64,000 nt of DNA from Cellulophaga baltica (GTDB lineage: Bacteria; Bacteroidota; Bacteroidia; Flavobacteriales; Flavobacteriaceae). Location of the stretch: the NCBI RefSeq assembly GCF_900102165.1, contig NZ_FNBD01000012.1, positions 1-64,000 on the forward strand, read 5' to 3'. Below are positions 16,110 through 25,882 of this stretch, in pieces (position 1 is the first letter of the stretch; each line of letters begins with the position of its first letter). A program made the translations under genes and the position numbers. The notes under the pieces are model-generated. The model was not told the DNA's origin. It was given only the letters and a program-made list of their open reading frames with translations, and searched no databases.

Positions 16110-17756
16110 TTATTGAACTACTGCTTTATGGTTGATATAAAAATTGCGGTTAATTTTAAAGCTAGAAGTATCTCCTTTTAATTTGCTAGTTTTCCATTCG
16201 GCAGTAGGAGTAATCCAAAGTTCTTTTCCTGCAGTAGAAACGCTTACTGGTATGGCAAAACCAGCTACAATATGTGTATATCTATACTTTAACTTTTTAC
16301 CATCATAATGGTATTCCAATACAGGCACTTCTATAGTTCTTAAGTATTGCTCAAAAAAGGCACTCAAATCTATTTTGGCGGCTTTAGAGATGTAACTTTC
16401 TATTTGAGCGGTGGTTACCGTTGCATGGTAGAATTCTTTATTTAGACCTCTTAAAATACTTCTCCATTTTTCATCATCGTTGAGTACATGTCGTAAGGTG
16501 TGTAGCACATTGGCGCCTTTAAAGTACATATCACTACTTCCTTCATTATTTACATGATAAGCACCAATAATAGGCCGATCATTCTGGATTAGTTTTCGAG
16601 TGCCAATAACATAATCTTGTGCTGCCTCTTTGCCATAGTAGTAATCCACAAATAAGTTTTCGGAGTAGGTGGTAAAGCTTTCATGGATCCACATATCTGC
16701 AATATCCTTGTACGTAATATTATTGGCGAACCATTCATGACCGGCTTCGTGGATAATGATATAGTCAAACTTTAATCCCCAACCAGACCCAGAAAGATCA
16801 CGGCCTAAATATCCTTTGTTGTATTGGTTGCCATAGGTAACAGAACTCTGGTGTTCCATTCCTAAATACGGCACTTCTACAAGTTTAAAACTATCTTCGT
16901 AGAACGGGTACGGTCCAAACCAATGTTCAAAAGCTTTCATCATTTTTGGTGCATCTTTGAAATGCGCTTTAGCTTTCTCTAAATTATCTTTCAAAACATA
17001 ATAATCCATATCCAAAACACCCTTTTCCCCTTGGTATTGTTCTCCAAAATGCACATAGTCGCCCACATTTACATTTACTCCGTAATTATTGATAGGGTTT
17101 AGCACTTCCCATTCATAAGTGGTAGTTGTTTCATTTTCGATGACCGCTTTTAGTCGCCCGTTAGAAACATCCATTAAACCCTTAGGTACGGTAACACTAA
17201 TGGCCATGCTGTCTACTTCATCATACATATGGTCTTTATTAGGCCACCAAACGCTTGCGCCTAAACCTTGGCAAGAAGTAGCTACAAAATTTTTTCCATT
17301 ACTATCTTTTTTCCAAGAAAAACCGCCATCCCAAGGTGCATTTTTAGCGGCTCTAGGGGTTCCTGAATAGAACACGGTAATCTTATTTTTAGCGCCTTTT
17401 TTTTGTTCTTTTTTTAGGGTGATGAAATGCGCGTTTATGTTTGATCTTACGTCTAATTCTTCTCCATCTTGAGTAACTTTTTCTATTTGCAATGGGGGTT
17501 GTAAATCTATTTGTAAGATTTGTTGAGGAGTTAAAACAGTATAGGCAATAGTATTACTGCCTGAAATAAATTTTTCATCTGGTTGCACTGAAATCTTCAA
17601 ATCGTAGAAATTTAAATCCCACCAGGCGCGTTCCGGGGTGATGCTCCCTCTCAAGGTATCTTGCTCGGAAAAATAATCTTTGGCTTGTAATAAGCCTTGG
17701 CTATGGCTAGAAATACAAATAAAAAGGAAAAAAAATAGGGCTAAAAAATGTTTCAT
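16110..17756 (-). CDS. M1 family metallopeptidase (aminopeptidase), secreted
   Basis: 548 aa with signal peptide MKHFLALFFFLFICISSHSQG. Gluzincin motif HEAGH with the third zinc ligand Glu in WIHESF 18 residues later (about residues 332-355), and the substrate N-terminus-binding motif GMEHQSS, corresponding to GxMEN, about 30 residues before it. The N-terminal saddle domain (WWDLNFYDLKISVQPDEKFI, GSNTIAYTV) is complete. The C-terminal helical domain is short, as in many Bacteroidota M1 peptidases. Predicted to trim peptides in the periplasm. Divergently placed to the DUF1080 gene. Confidence 0.9.
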   Translation of the reverse strand: MKHFLALFFFLFICISSHSQGLLQAKDYFSEQDTLRGSITPERAWWDLNFYDLKISVQPDEKFISGSNTIAYTVLTPQQILQIDLQPPLQIEKVTQDGEELDVRSNINAHFITLKKEQKKGAKNKITVFYSGTPRAAKNAPWDGGFSWKKDSNGKNFVATSCQGLGASVWWPNKDHMYDEVDSMAISVTVPKGLMDVSNGRLKAVIENETTTTYEWEVLNPINNYGVNVNVGDYVHFGEQYQGEKGVLDMDYYVLKDNLEKAKAHFKDAPKMMKAFEHWFGPYPFYEDSFKLVEVPYLGMEHQSSVTYGNQYNKGYLGRDLSGSGWGLKFDYIIIHEAGHEWFANNITYKDIADMWIHESFTTYSENLFVDYYYGKEAAQDYVIGTRKLIQNDRPIIGAYHVNNEGSSDMYFKGANVLHTLRHVLNDDEKWRSILRGLNKEFYHATVTTAQIESYISKAAKIDLSAFFEQYLRTIEVPVLEYHYDGKKLKYRYTHIVAGFAIPVSVSTAGKELWITPTAEWKTSKLKGDTSSFKINRNFYINHKAVVQ

Positions 17757-17905
17757 GCGGCTACCGTGCTATAATTATGCGGCTAAAGTTAAACTAATTT
17801 TTAAAATTTGTCGGCTTTGCCCTACAAGAATGAAGTTCGATCAGAATATTTAGAAGTTAATTGCCGAATAAGTATCTTTACCATTCACTCAAACAAAACT
17901 TAAAA

Positions 17906-18847
17906 ATGAAATTTTACGCTACAACATTGGCATTAGGTTTTCTCTTCCTATTTACATCCGTTTCAAGTATAGCAATTGCACAGGATCAAAGTCCGTTTAT
18001 AGGCCGATGGGATATGGTCATACAACAAGAAGGTAAAGAATTACCATCATGGTTAGAAATTACAAAATCGGGTAGATCTACTTTGGTTGGGCGTTTTGTT
18101 TATGCCTTTGGGAGTGCAAGACCTATTGCAGAGGTACAAGTGAAAAATAATGGATTTAATTTTACCATTCCACGCCAATGGGAGCCGGGAGATAAAGACC
18201 TGAAATTTGAAGGAGCACTGCAAGGAACAACACTTTCTGGAACGATGGTATATACTGATGGAAAAAAATACAAATGGACAGCAACGCCTGCCAAAGTAGC
18301 ACCATATAAGGAAAATATTGTTTGGGGGGCTCCAAAAGCACTTTTCAATGAAACCGATTTAAAAGGGTGGAGTGCTATGGGCGATAACCAATGGATTGTA
18401 AAAAACGGCATATTAACTAGTCCAAAATCAGGAGCTAATTTGGTATCTGACGAAAAATTTTTAAATTTTAAATTACATGTAGAATTTAAATATCCAGAAG
18501 GAAGTAATAGTGGTATTTACTTGCGAGGTCGTCATGAGGTACAGATTGAAGATAATAGAGGCTTAGAACCTTCTAATATTTTATTTGGAGGTATTTACGG
18601 ATTTTTGACGCCTAATGAAATGATGGCAAAACCAGCAGGAGAATGGCAATCTTATGATATTACCTTAAATGGAAATCGAGTAAGTATTGTGGCTAATGGT
18701 AAGGCCATTATTACCGATCAAATTATACCAGGAATTACCGGAGGCGCTTTAGATAGTAACGAAGCTGAAGCAGGACCTTTATTAATTCAAGGAGATCATG
18801 GTCCTGTAGAATTTAGAAGTATTGTAATTACCCCGGAGCTTAACTAG
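17906..18847 (+). CDS. DUF1080 (3-keto-disaccharide hydrolase type) secreted protein
   Basis: The ATG at 17906 gives the signal peptide MKFYATTLALGFLFLFTSVS ending in AIAQ; an ATG 45 bp upstream would add a non-signal extension. About residues 25-125 form a small beta domain (IGRWDMVIQQEGKELPSWLEI). From about residue 135 follows the DUF1080 jelly-roll: LFNETDLKGWSAMGDNQWIV, LHVEFKYPEGSNSGIYLRGR, VEFRSIVI. DUF1080 proteins act on 3-keto-glycosides or otherwise bind sugars. Monocistronic, closed by a strong shared terminator. Confidence 0.85.
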   Translation: MKFYATTLALGFLFLFTSVSSIAIAQDQSPFIGRWDMVIQQEGKELPSWLEITKSGRSTLVGRFVYAFGSARPIAEVQVKNNGFNFTIPRQWEPGDKDLKFEGALQGTTLSGTMVYTDGKKYKWTATPAKVAPYKENIVWGAPKALFNETDLKGWSAMGDNQWIVKNGILTSPKSGANLVSDEKFLNFKLHVEFKYPEGSNSGIYLRGRHEVQIEDNRGLEPSNILFGGIYGFLTPNEMMAKPAGEWQSYDITLNGNRVSIVANGKAIITDQIIPGITGGALDSNEAEAGPLLIQGDHGPVEFRSIVITPELN

Positions 18848-18870
18848 TATTTTAAAAGTATATAAAAGTA

Positions 18871-18905
18871 AAACCCCATGCCTTGGCATGGGGTTTTGCT
18901 TTTTC
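18871..18905. terminator. Bidirectional terminator between DUF1080 and M28 genes
   Basis: AAACCCCATGCC (18871-18882), TT, GGCATGGGGTTT (18885-18896), followed by TTGCTTTTT on the plus strand and TTACTTTTA on the minus strand. A perfect 12-bp stem serving the two converging genes. Confidence 0.9.
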
Positions 18906-18917
18906 CTCTGATTCAAT

Positions 18918-20255
18918 TTATCGTAGAATAGCATTCGGAAATACTACGGGACTTTCAAAACCATCTTTCCCTACAGAAGAAATTCCGAAGAAAAAATTAT
19001 CAATAACAATCCCTTCTAAAAGAAACTCAGTTACATTGCCTACATAGCGGCTATGGTCCCATGTTGGAGAAGTAGTATCTCTCCAATATATTTTATAGCC
19101 TAGAGCACCATCTACTTTACTCCATTCAAATTTTGCTGCTGGTTCTACAATACCGCCTATTTTCACTTCTTTTGGCGCTGGGGGTGCCCATGCTAAGGAC
19201 GCTAAGTTGATAGCATTTACGGCCGTTAATTTTTTGGCATAACCAAAGTTTACATGCTCCAACACATCCCCATACTGTATTCCGTTTTCGGTTCTGATAT
19301 CTTGGTGCTGCTGGGTGTAATTTTCATGGGCTTCCATGATACGGATTCCTGCAAAGCCAGCATCGTTAAATGGCCTGTGGTGCCCGCCACGACCAAAACG
19401 ATCTAATCTATAGATCATCATAGGATTCATTTCGGGCATATACGTTTTTACATTTTCATGAATGTATCGTGCTAATTGTCTTGAAATTCCGTCTACTTCC
19501 CCGCCATAAAAACGACGCATTTGGCGTTGTTTATCTGTTTCTGTAGCAGGAACAGGCTCTGAGAAAATTCTAAAATCACGATTGCTCACCACACCATCTA
19601 CTCCGGTGATATTTCCAATCATATCATTGTTCAAGATTCCAATAACATCCCAACCCTTTTCTACAGCGTATTTTGCTAATCCGCCCCCACCAAAGAGTCC
19701 TTGCTCTTCGCCAGAGAGTCCTACATAGATAATACTATTCTCAAATTTATATTTAGAAAGTACACGAGCTGCTTCAATAGTCCCAGCCATTCCACTAGCA
19801 TTATCATTGGCGCCAGGAGCGTCTGTGGTATAATCCATCGTATCACTAGAACGAGAATCAATATCACCACTCATTATTATATAGCGGTTTGGATATTTTG
19901 TCCCTTTTTGAATGGCAACTACATTTACAACCCAAGCATCTTTGGGAACACGTGCTCCCATATCTTTAGTGACAAAATCTTTCTGATAAAAAACATCCAT
20001 ACAGTCGGCACAAGAGCTAGAGATGTTATCAAATTCAGACTTTATCCAACGTCTGGCAGCACCAATTCCGCGTGTATTAGAAAGGGTATCACTAAAGGTA
20101 TTTCTTGTTCCAAATTCGGTCAAGGTCTTCACATCGTTTTTAATACGGTCTTCAGATACAGCAGCGATAATCTCATATATTCGAACATCGGTCTGTGCTA
20201 GAATAGGGAATGATACAAAGGCAGTAAGGAGACAAAGGAGTAGTTTCTTTTTCAT
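18918..20255 (-). CDS. M28 family metallopeptidase, secreted
   Basis: The start at 20255 gives MKKKLLLCLLTAFVSFPILAQ, a clean signal peptide; the ATG at 20273 is an alternative. Zinc-site motifs of M28 aminopeptidases are all present: MSGDIDSRSSD (near the His/Asp ligand position), GANDNASGMAGTIEAAR, GLSGEEQGLFGGGGLA, NNDMIGN and HHRPFNDAGF. The C-terminal ~90 residues are a fibronectin-III-like domain (AAKFEWSKVDGALGYKIYWR). The first motif has Asp where many members have His, which is worth noting but seen in the family. Predicted exported aminopeptidase. Confidence 0.88.
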   Translation of the reverse strand: MKKKLLLCLLTAFVSFPILAQTDVRIYEIIAAVSEDRIKNDVKTLTEFGTRNTFSDTLSNTRGIGAARRWIKSEFDNISSSCADCMDVFYQKDFVTKDMGARVPKDAWVVNVVAIQKGTKYPNRYIIMSGDIDSRSSDTMDYTTDAPGANDNASGMAGTIEAARVLSKYKFENSIIYVGLSGEEQGLFGGGGLAKYAVEKGWDVIGILNNDMIGNITGVDGVVSNRDFRIFSEPVPATETDKQRQMRRFYGGEVDGISRQLARYIHENVKTYMPEMNPMMIYRLDRFGRGGHHRPFNDAGFAGIRIMEAHENYTQQHQDIRTENGIQYGDVLEHVNFGYAKKLTAVNAINLASLAWAPPAPKEVKIGGIVEPAAKFEWSKVDGALGYKIYWRDTTSPTWDHSRYVGNVTEFLLEGIVIDNFFFGISSVGKDGFESPVVFPNAILR

Positions 20256-20277
20256 TTTTTTGAGTGTTAGCATTGAA

Positions 20278-21438
20278 TTATTTTTTTTGAGTCATAACAT
20301 ATAGGCCGATAAGTGGTCCTATGCCTAAAAATAAGAAAATTAAAGTTGGATTTATTTGGGTAGACAATATAGTTAGCAGCTGTATGCTGATGATACTGAT
20401 GGCGAAACCAAAACAATTTACGAGCGTTAGTCCTGTTCCTTTTAGTTCGGGAGGAACAGCATTAGCGACCAAACTAGAAAATTGGGGTGAATCTGCAGTA
20501 ACTGCCATGCCCCAGAGGCTCCATCCTATCAGAAATAATACAGGAGGTAATTTGAAAAGCAAAGGGGAGAGAATACAAAACAGTGCAGAACCAAATAGGG
20601 CATAGTAGGCTATTTTAAAACTACCTATTTTCTGAGCCAAGTACCCGCCCAATGCGCACGAGAGTCCGCCTAAAGCAATGATTACAAAAGTGAGCAGTGG
20701 AATTGAAAAGTTACTGCTGTTTAGCGCAGTGTACGTAAATAAGGCTAGTGGCGTAAATGCCCAAAATGCATATAGCTCCCACATATGGCCAAAATACCCA
20801 ATGGCGGCTGTTCTAAACGCAGGAATTCTGAATAAAGAGATACCTGCTTTTATTTTTATATTGGTACTTCTTTTTCTAAATGGGCCGTTAGGAACAAAGA
20901 ATACCACCACGATTCCTCCAACTACAGCAAGCACTGAAGTGATAATTAAGACGGTATCAGAATTGCTATTGAGCTCTAATCCTTGTAAGAGGTAAGGAAA
21001 GGAGGTTCCTAGAACTAGAGCTCCTACTAAAAAACCTAAGGCTTTACCTAGTCCGTTTTCATAATAATCTGCTGCAATTTTCATCCCGATTGGGTAAATG
21101 CCAGCAAGAAAAAAGCCCGTCCCAAAACGCGCAAAAAGCAAATGCCATTTGGAGAGTTCAGCCACTAGAAGGCTTAAATTGCAAGCAGCAGCGAATAGTG
21201 CGCAGATGAAAAATATTTTGGAAGGCGAAAACCGATCAGCAATCATCAAGAACGCAAAGACTAGCGTCCCCGTAATAAAGCCAAACTGAACAGAAGAGAG
21301 GACATATCCAATAATCTCTGGCCCTAATCCTGTTTTCAATGCAATGTCATCTACAATAGCATTGCCTGCAAACCATAAGGATGTGCAGGCAAATTGTGCT
21401 AGTATTAGTACGGGTAAAATATGCGGTTTATGCGTCAA
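20278..21438 (-). CDS. MFS transporter
   Basis: 386 aa, 12 predicted membrane helices in two halves of six with a basic central loop (PNGPFRKRSTNIKIK). The conserved MFS loop after helix 2 appears as MIADRFSPSKIFF. Similar overall to CynX/NimT-like exporters, but the substrate cannot be predicted. Separated by 22 bp from the M28 peptidase gene on the same strand, so coexpression, and perhaps uptake or export of related products, is possible. Confidence 0.82.
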   Translation of the reverse strand: MTHKPHILPVLILAQFACTSLWFAGNAIVDDIALKTGLGPEIIGYVLSSVQFGFITGTLVFAFLMIADRFSPSKIFFICALFAAACNLSLLVAELSKWHLLFARFGTGFFLAGIYPIGMKIAADYYENGLGKALGFLVGALVLGTSFPYLLQGLELNSNSDTVLIITSVLAVVGGIVVVFFVPNGPFRKRSTNIKIKAGISLFRIPAFRTAAIGYFGHMWELYAFWAFTPLALFTYTALNSSNFSIPLLTFVIIALGGLSCALGGYLAQKIGSFKIAYYALFGSALFCILSPLLFKLPPVLFLIGWSLWGMAVTADSPQFSSLVANAVPPELKGTGLTLVNCFGFAISIISIQLLTILSTQINPTLIFLFLGIGPLIGLYVMTQKK

Positions 21439-21479
21439 GAGTCATGATTTGATCTTTTTAGTCGTTGAAAACTTAAAAA

Positions 21480-23687
21480 CTAATCTATAAATCGTTTTAA
21501 TAATTTACGAACATCTTTAGTACCGTCTACATAATACTTTGCAGATGTTTTCTGGAGTCCCACTTTTACCGTTACAGCAGTTTTTGGAAGCTCTTGGAAC
21601 ATAAATTCATCGGTCCAATCATCGCCAATAGCAAAAACAAAATCGTAATCGTTTTTACCATACATACGCATTGCGGCACGGCCTTTATTTACGTTGCTGC
21701 TTTTTATTTCCATAACCTTATTCCCGTTTAAAACACTAAGGTCATCATTGGCAATTAGACTAGTTAATACTGTATTTAATTCCGAAGCTCTTTTTTGACC
21801 AAAATCAGGATCTGTTTTTCGGTAGTGCCATGCTAGCGAATAGTTTTTTTCTTCAATAAAACTACCCGGAGTTCTGTCTACGAACGATTCTAATACTGGA
21901 AGTATTTTTTCCATCCAGTCTTTCTTTACATTCTCTAACATGCTAAATTCTGCTCCGTTTTCAGAAATCCATACTCCATGTTCTACAATCATATTGTATT
22001 TTTTAGGTAAGAACCATTTGGTAAAGGTTTCTTTATCCCGACCACTGATAAGGTACATGTCTGTATTTTCTTGTGATGAAATAGCATCTAATAAATCATA
22101 CAATTCTTCATCTGGACTCGCTTTTTGCGGATTGTTATGGAAGCCTGCTAAAGTACCATCATAATCTATAAACAGTAACCTTCTTTTTGAAGTTTTATAA
22201 TCATCAGTAATTTTATCCAATAATTGTGCTGAGAGCTTTCTAGACACATAGCTACGGCTGTTTTCTTTTTGATCTGTTAAGGAGCTCATGAAATCATTAG
22301 CCCATCGTTCTACATTATACCGCTCTAATCGTTTTTGTAAAACATCATTACGTTCTTGCTGCTCTTCTTTAGGCATTTGAATTGCTTGATGAATAGTATC
22401 TGCAATCTGCTCAAAATTATTAGGGTTAATTAATAATGATTCATTCATTTCATTGGCGGCGCCTGCCATTTCACTCAAAATAAGCACTCCTGTTTTGTCT
22501 GTTCTTGTGGCTACATATTCTTTGGCCACAAGGTTCATACCATCACGAATAGGAGTAAGCCAAGCAATATCACTAGAGGTATATAAATCTATTAAGTTTT
22601 CAAAAGGCATAGACCTGTAGAAATACCAAATAGGTGTCCAACTTACGGTAGAGAATTCTCCATTAATTCTACCTACAAGCTCATCTACCTCTCTTTTTAA
22701 AAGTTGGTATTGTGGTACATTACTTCTAGAAGGCACAGCCAAAATAATTAAACGTACTTTTTCCTTATACTGTGGGTATTTCGTTAAGAAATATTCAAAA
22801 GCATTTAAACGTTTCGCAATTCCTTTAGTATAGTCTAAACGGTCTATGGAAAGAATAAATTTGGCATCTGGGGCAGATTCCTTATGGTTATTTAAACGTT
22901 GCTGTAATTCAGATTGCTCTGCTTTTGAACGTTGTTGGTGTTCTAGTGCAGCATCACTAAATTTCTTATAATCAATTCCCATCGGGAAAGAATCTACTTT
23001 TATAATACGGTCTTCTAGGTAGATATCATTAAAACTTACATCTAAACCAAGAATACGACGTACAGAACTTAAAAAATGACGTTCATAATCATAGGTATGG
23101 AAGCCTATTAAGTCAGAACCTAATAATCCTTCTAATACTTCTTTACGCCATGGTAAGGTTCTAAATATTTCAAATGAAGGAAACGGAATGTGTAAAAAGA
23201 AACCAATAGAAATGTTTGGTAATTTTTCACGCACCATTTGCGGAACCAACATCAACTGATAATCATGTACCCATATCGTATCATCATCATCTGCTTTTGC
23301 TACAATGGCATCGGCAAATTTCTGATTTACTTTTTTATAGGTCTCCCAGCTTTCTATTTCAAATTCTGAATATTCTAAAAAATAATGGAATAGAGGCCAA
23401 ACGGTTCTATTACTAAATCCGTAATAAAAGCCATCTACTTCTTGTTGGGATAGATTTACTTTTGATGATCCATGTTTTGACAGTGCATCATCAATATCAC
23501 CTACTAAGTTTTCAGGGATTTCTTCGTCGGTTAAACCACTCCATCCAATCCAAAGGCTATCTCCACCAGAGTGCACAGATTTCATTCCAGTAGCCAATCC
23601 ACCCACGCTTGGTATTGCAGTTATGCCTCCATTATGAATTTGTAATTGTATCGGTAGTCTGTTTGAGATTATGATAGTTTTGCCCAT
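21480..23687 (-). CDS. Fused trehalose-6-phosphate synthase/phosphatase
   Basis: 735 aa, cytoplasmic. Residues 1 to about 460 are a GT20 OtsA domain (IIISNRLPIQLQ at the start, WVHDYQLMLVPQMVREKLP, FFLHIPFPSFEIFRTLPWR, FILSIDRLDYTKGI, TPIRDGMNLVAKEYVATR) making trehalose 6-phosphate from UDP-glucose and glucose 6-phosphate. From about residue 500 follows a HAD-type OtsB phosphatase: LFIDYDGTLAGF with the catalytic Asp pair, YLISGRDK, and AIGDDWTDEFMF. The fusion lets one protein make trehalose. Divergent from the GH15 gene over a 104-bp shared upstream region. Confidence 0.93.
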   Translation of the reverse strand: MGKTIIISNRLPIQLQIHNGGITAIPSVGGLATGMKSVHSGGDSLWIGWSGLTDEEIPENLVGDIDDALSKHGSSKVNLSQQEVDGFYYGFSNRTVWPLFHYFLEYSEFEIESWETYKKVNQKFADAIVAKADDDDTIWVHDYQLMLVPQMVREKLPNISIGFFLHIPFPSFEIFRTLPWRKEVLEGLLGSDLIGFHTYDYERHFLSSVRRILGLDVSFNDIYLEDRIIKVDSFPMGIDYKKFSDAALEHQQRSKAEQSELQQRLNNHKESAPDAKFILSIDRLDYTKGIAKRLNAFEYFLTKYPQYKEKVRLIILAVPSRSNVPQYQLLKREVDELVGRINGEFSTVSWTPIWYFYRSMPFENLIDLYTSSDIAWLTPIRDGMNLVAKEYVATRTDKTGVLILSEMAGAANEMNESLLINPNNFEQIADTIHQAIQMPKEEQQERNDVLQKRLERYNVERWANDFMSSLTDQKENSRSYVSRKLSAQLLDKITDDYKTSKRRLLFIDYDGTLAGFHNNPQKASPDEELYDLLDAISSQENTDMYLISGRDKETFTKWFLPKKYNMIVEHGVWISENGAEFSMLENVKKDWMEKILPVLESFVDRTPGSFIEEKNYSLAWHYRKTDPDFGQKRASELNTVLTSLIANDDLSVLNGNKVMEIKSSNVNKGRAAMRMYGKNDYDFVFAIGDDWTDEFMFQELPKTAVTVKVGLQKTSAKYYVDGTKDVRKLLKRFID

Positions 23688-23791
23688 TATTCGGTTGTTT
23701 TTACAGTTTTTTAGAATTAATTTCTCTAAATTTCGTGAAAAAGAAGGGTAATGACAATTTTATTAACCTTTTGAGTTAGCAATTTATTGAT
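23688..23791. promoter_or_regulatory. Shared divergent upstream region of trehalose locus
   Basis: 104 bp between the divergent starts of the synthase/phosphatase and the GH15 gene must hold both promoters. A near-consensus -7 box TAAATTTC is at 23727-23734 on the plus strand; no good -33 element was seen. Confidence 0.45.
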
Positions 23792-25597
23792 ATGGATAAT
23801 TTAGACTACGGAATAATAGGAAATTGTAGGAGTGCAGCATTAGTTTCTAAGATTGGTTCAATGGACTGGTGTTGTTTGCCAGAATTTGATTCGTCTTCGG
23901 TGTTTGCAAAGCTATTGGATGAAGAAATTGGAGGGAGCTTTGGTTTTGAAGTTGAAGATACGTATGAGATACAACAGTTCTATGATGCTGAAACGGCAAT
24001 ATTAATTACCAAATTTACAGAAGGAGAAGAAAACTGTTTTGAAATTCATGACTTTATGCCAAGGTTTCATAAAGAGGATGATACGTTTTTTGCACCACCA
24101 GAAGTTTCGCGTTTCGTGAAACTTGTAGCAGGAAAACCAAAATTTAAAGTGGTTTACAACCCTAAATTAGAATATGCACAAGGCAAAACAGAATCTTTTA
24201 TAAAGAAAGATTTTATAGCGAGTTTAACCCATGAAGTTAAGTTTGATACGGTATTCTTATACACTTCTTTTGATAAAGAGAAGGTGTTGAATGGTGATGA
24301 AATTACCTTAGAAGAAAATGGTTTTTTTCTACTAGCTTATAACGAGAAAATATTCTTACCGACGACGGAAAAAGTGTTTTTAAACTTAGAACGTACGCGC
24401 ATTTATTGGATGGATTGGTCTCAGAAAACGCCCACCTATAAGAAGTTTGATAAAGAAATTAAACGTAGTGCACTTACCTTGAAATTATTAAGTTATGATA
24501 AGACAGGGGCTGTTTTAGCAGCCGCGACAACATCACTTCCAGAGACCATTGGAGAAGTTCGTAATTGGGATTACCGTTTCTGTTGGATACGTGATGCTTC
24601 TATGGTGATCAAAGTGGTTTCAGATCTTGGACATAAGAATGTAGCGAAACGTTACTTGCAGTTCATTATTGATTTGATTCCTGATAAGGATGAGAAGTTA
24701 CAGATCATGTATGGTATTAATCGTGAGAAAAAGCTAACAGAGCAAACCTTAGAGCATTTAAGTGGTTACAAAGGCTCTAAACCTGTTAGAGTAGGTAATG
24801 CAGCTTACGAGCAAGTACAGAATGATATTTATGGGATCCTGATGGATGTGATCTACGAATTGATCAACCAGTTTAGTATTGGAATCCAAAACGGTGAAGA
24901 GCTTTGGGGCATTACCAAAGGAATTGTTTGGATTGTAGAAAAGCATTGGCAAGAACCAGATAAGGGTATTTGGGAATTTCGTTCAGAAGACCGACACTTT
25001 ACTTTTTCAAAAGTACTTTGTTGGACGGCTATAGATAGAGCTATAAAAGTAGCAGAGCTTTTAGATAAAAAGCATAAAATTGAAAAGTGGAGGCCTCTAG
25101 AGCAAAAAATTAAGAAGGACATCATGGAAAATGCTTGGAATGAAGAAAAGCAAGCATTTACACAATCGTATGGTTCTTCAGATATGGATGCTTCTGTATT
25201 ACTTATGGAGTCTTACGGATTTATTGAAGCCAAAGATCCAAAATTTGTGAGTACGGTATTGGCCGTAGAAAAAGACTTATGTAATGATGGCTTGTTATAC
25301 CGTTATAAGAATGAGGACGATTTTGGTGAGCCTTCTTCTTCATTTACCATCTGTACCTTCTGGTTCATCAATAGCTTATTTAAAATAGGGCAGGAAGAAA
25401 AGGCACTGCATCATTTTGAGCAATTGTTAAGTTATAGCAACCACCTTGGCTTATTTAGTGAAGACGTAGATTTTAAAACAAAACGCTTATTAGGGAATTT
25501 CCCGCAAGCATACTCCCACTTGGCATTGATAGAATGTGCAATTAACTTCTCTAACAAGGCTTCTGAGGAAAATGTTTTAGAGTCTATGAGAGAGTAA
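23792..25597 (+). CDS. Glycoside hydrolase family 15 protein (glucoamylase/trehalase type)
   Basis: 601 aa, no signal peptide, so cytoplasmic. The start MDNLDYGIIGNCRSAALVS with GSMDWCCLPEFDSSSVFA is the standard N-terminal domain of bacterial GH15 proteins; the (alpha/alpha)6 barrel begins near residue 256 with NWDYRFCWIRDASM, the family signature, and continues through GIWEFRSEDRHFTFSKVLCW to FTICTFWFINSLF. GH15 members hydrolyse alpha-glucosidic bonds; some actinobacterial relatives are trehalases. Its position opposite the trehalose synthesis gene favours trehalose breakdown here, as inference. Confidence 0.88.
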   Translation: MDNLDYGIIGNCRSAALVSKIGSMDWCCLPEFDSSSVFAKLLDEEIGGSFGFEVEDTYEIQQFYDAETAILITKFTEGEENCFEIHDFMPRFHKEDDTFFAPPEVSRFVKLVAGKPKFKVVYNPKLEYAQGKTESFIKKDFIASLTHEVKFDTVFLYTSFDKEKVLNGDEITLEENGFFLLAYNEKIFLPTTEKVFLNLERTRIYWMDWSQKTPTYKKFDKEIKRSALTLKLLSYDKTGAVLAAATTSLPETIGEVRNWDYRFCWIRDASMVIKVVSDLGHKNVAKRYLQFIIDLIPDKDEKLQIMYGINREKKLTEQTLEHLSGYKGSKPVRVGNAAYEQVQNDIYGILMDVIYELINQFSIGIQNGEELWGITKGIVWIVEKHWQEPDKGIWEFRSEDRHFTFSKVLCWTAIDRAIKVAELLDKKHKIEKWRPLEQKIKKDIMENAWNEEKQAFTQSYGSSDMDASVLLMESYGFIEAKDPKFVSTVLAVEKDLCNDGLLYRYKNEDDFGEPSSSFTICTFWFINSLFKIGQEEKALHHFEQLLSYSNHLGLFSEDVDFKTKRLLGNFPQAYSHLALIECAINFSNKASEENVLESMRE

Positions 25598-25619
25598 TAG
25601 AAATATACTTATTTGTATT

Positions 25620-25672
25620 TAAAACTAGTTTTCAATGCTGAACTTTCAGTAGCGAAAACTAGTTTTTTTATT
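25620..25672 (+). terminator. Terminator of GH15 gene
   Basis: AAAACTAGTTTTC (25621-25633) pairs with GAAAACTAGTTTT ending near 25665, with a further TGAA/TTCA pair inside, followed by a T run and TATTTAT. Confidence 0.8.
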
Positions 25673-25819
25673 TATAGAAAAACAATAGCATTTAGGAATG
25701 CTACCTAAAAGCTCCTCATCGATCGTTTGTAGTAGCGGCAGTTTTAGCCGCAGTATAAACAAAGCTATATGTTTTTGTAAAAAAAATCAGAGCTCAGGTT
25801 TCTCCCAACATACTAAAAA

Positions 25820-25848
25820 TAAAAAAACCGCTCTGTTAAGAGCGGTTC
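25820..25848 (-). terminator. Terminator of fad operon
   Basis: AACCGCTCT (25826-25834), GTTA, AGAGCGGTT (25839-25847). On the minus strand it is followed by a T run (A-run at 25821-25827), 35 bp after the stop of the acyl-CoA dehydrogenase gene. Confidence 0.88.
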
Positions 25849-25882
25849 TTCCTTCTGCGTTTAAAACAAATAATAATCAGAA

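Noticed and set aside
24853-25125. Minus-strand frame inside the GH15 gene
   Set aside because: Shadow of a well-supported plus-strand gene; no motif of its own.
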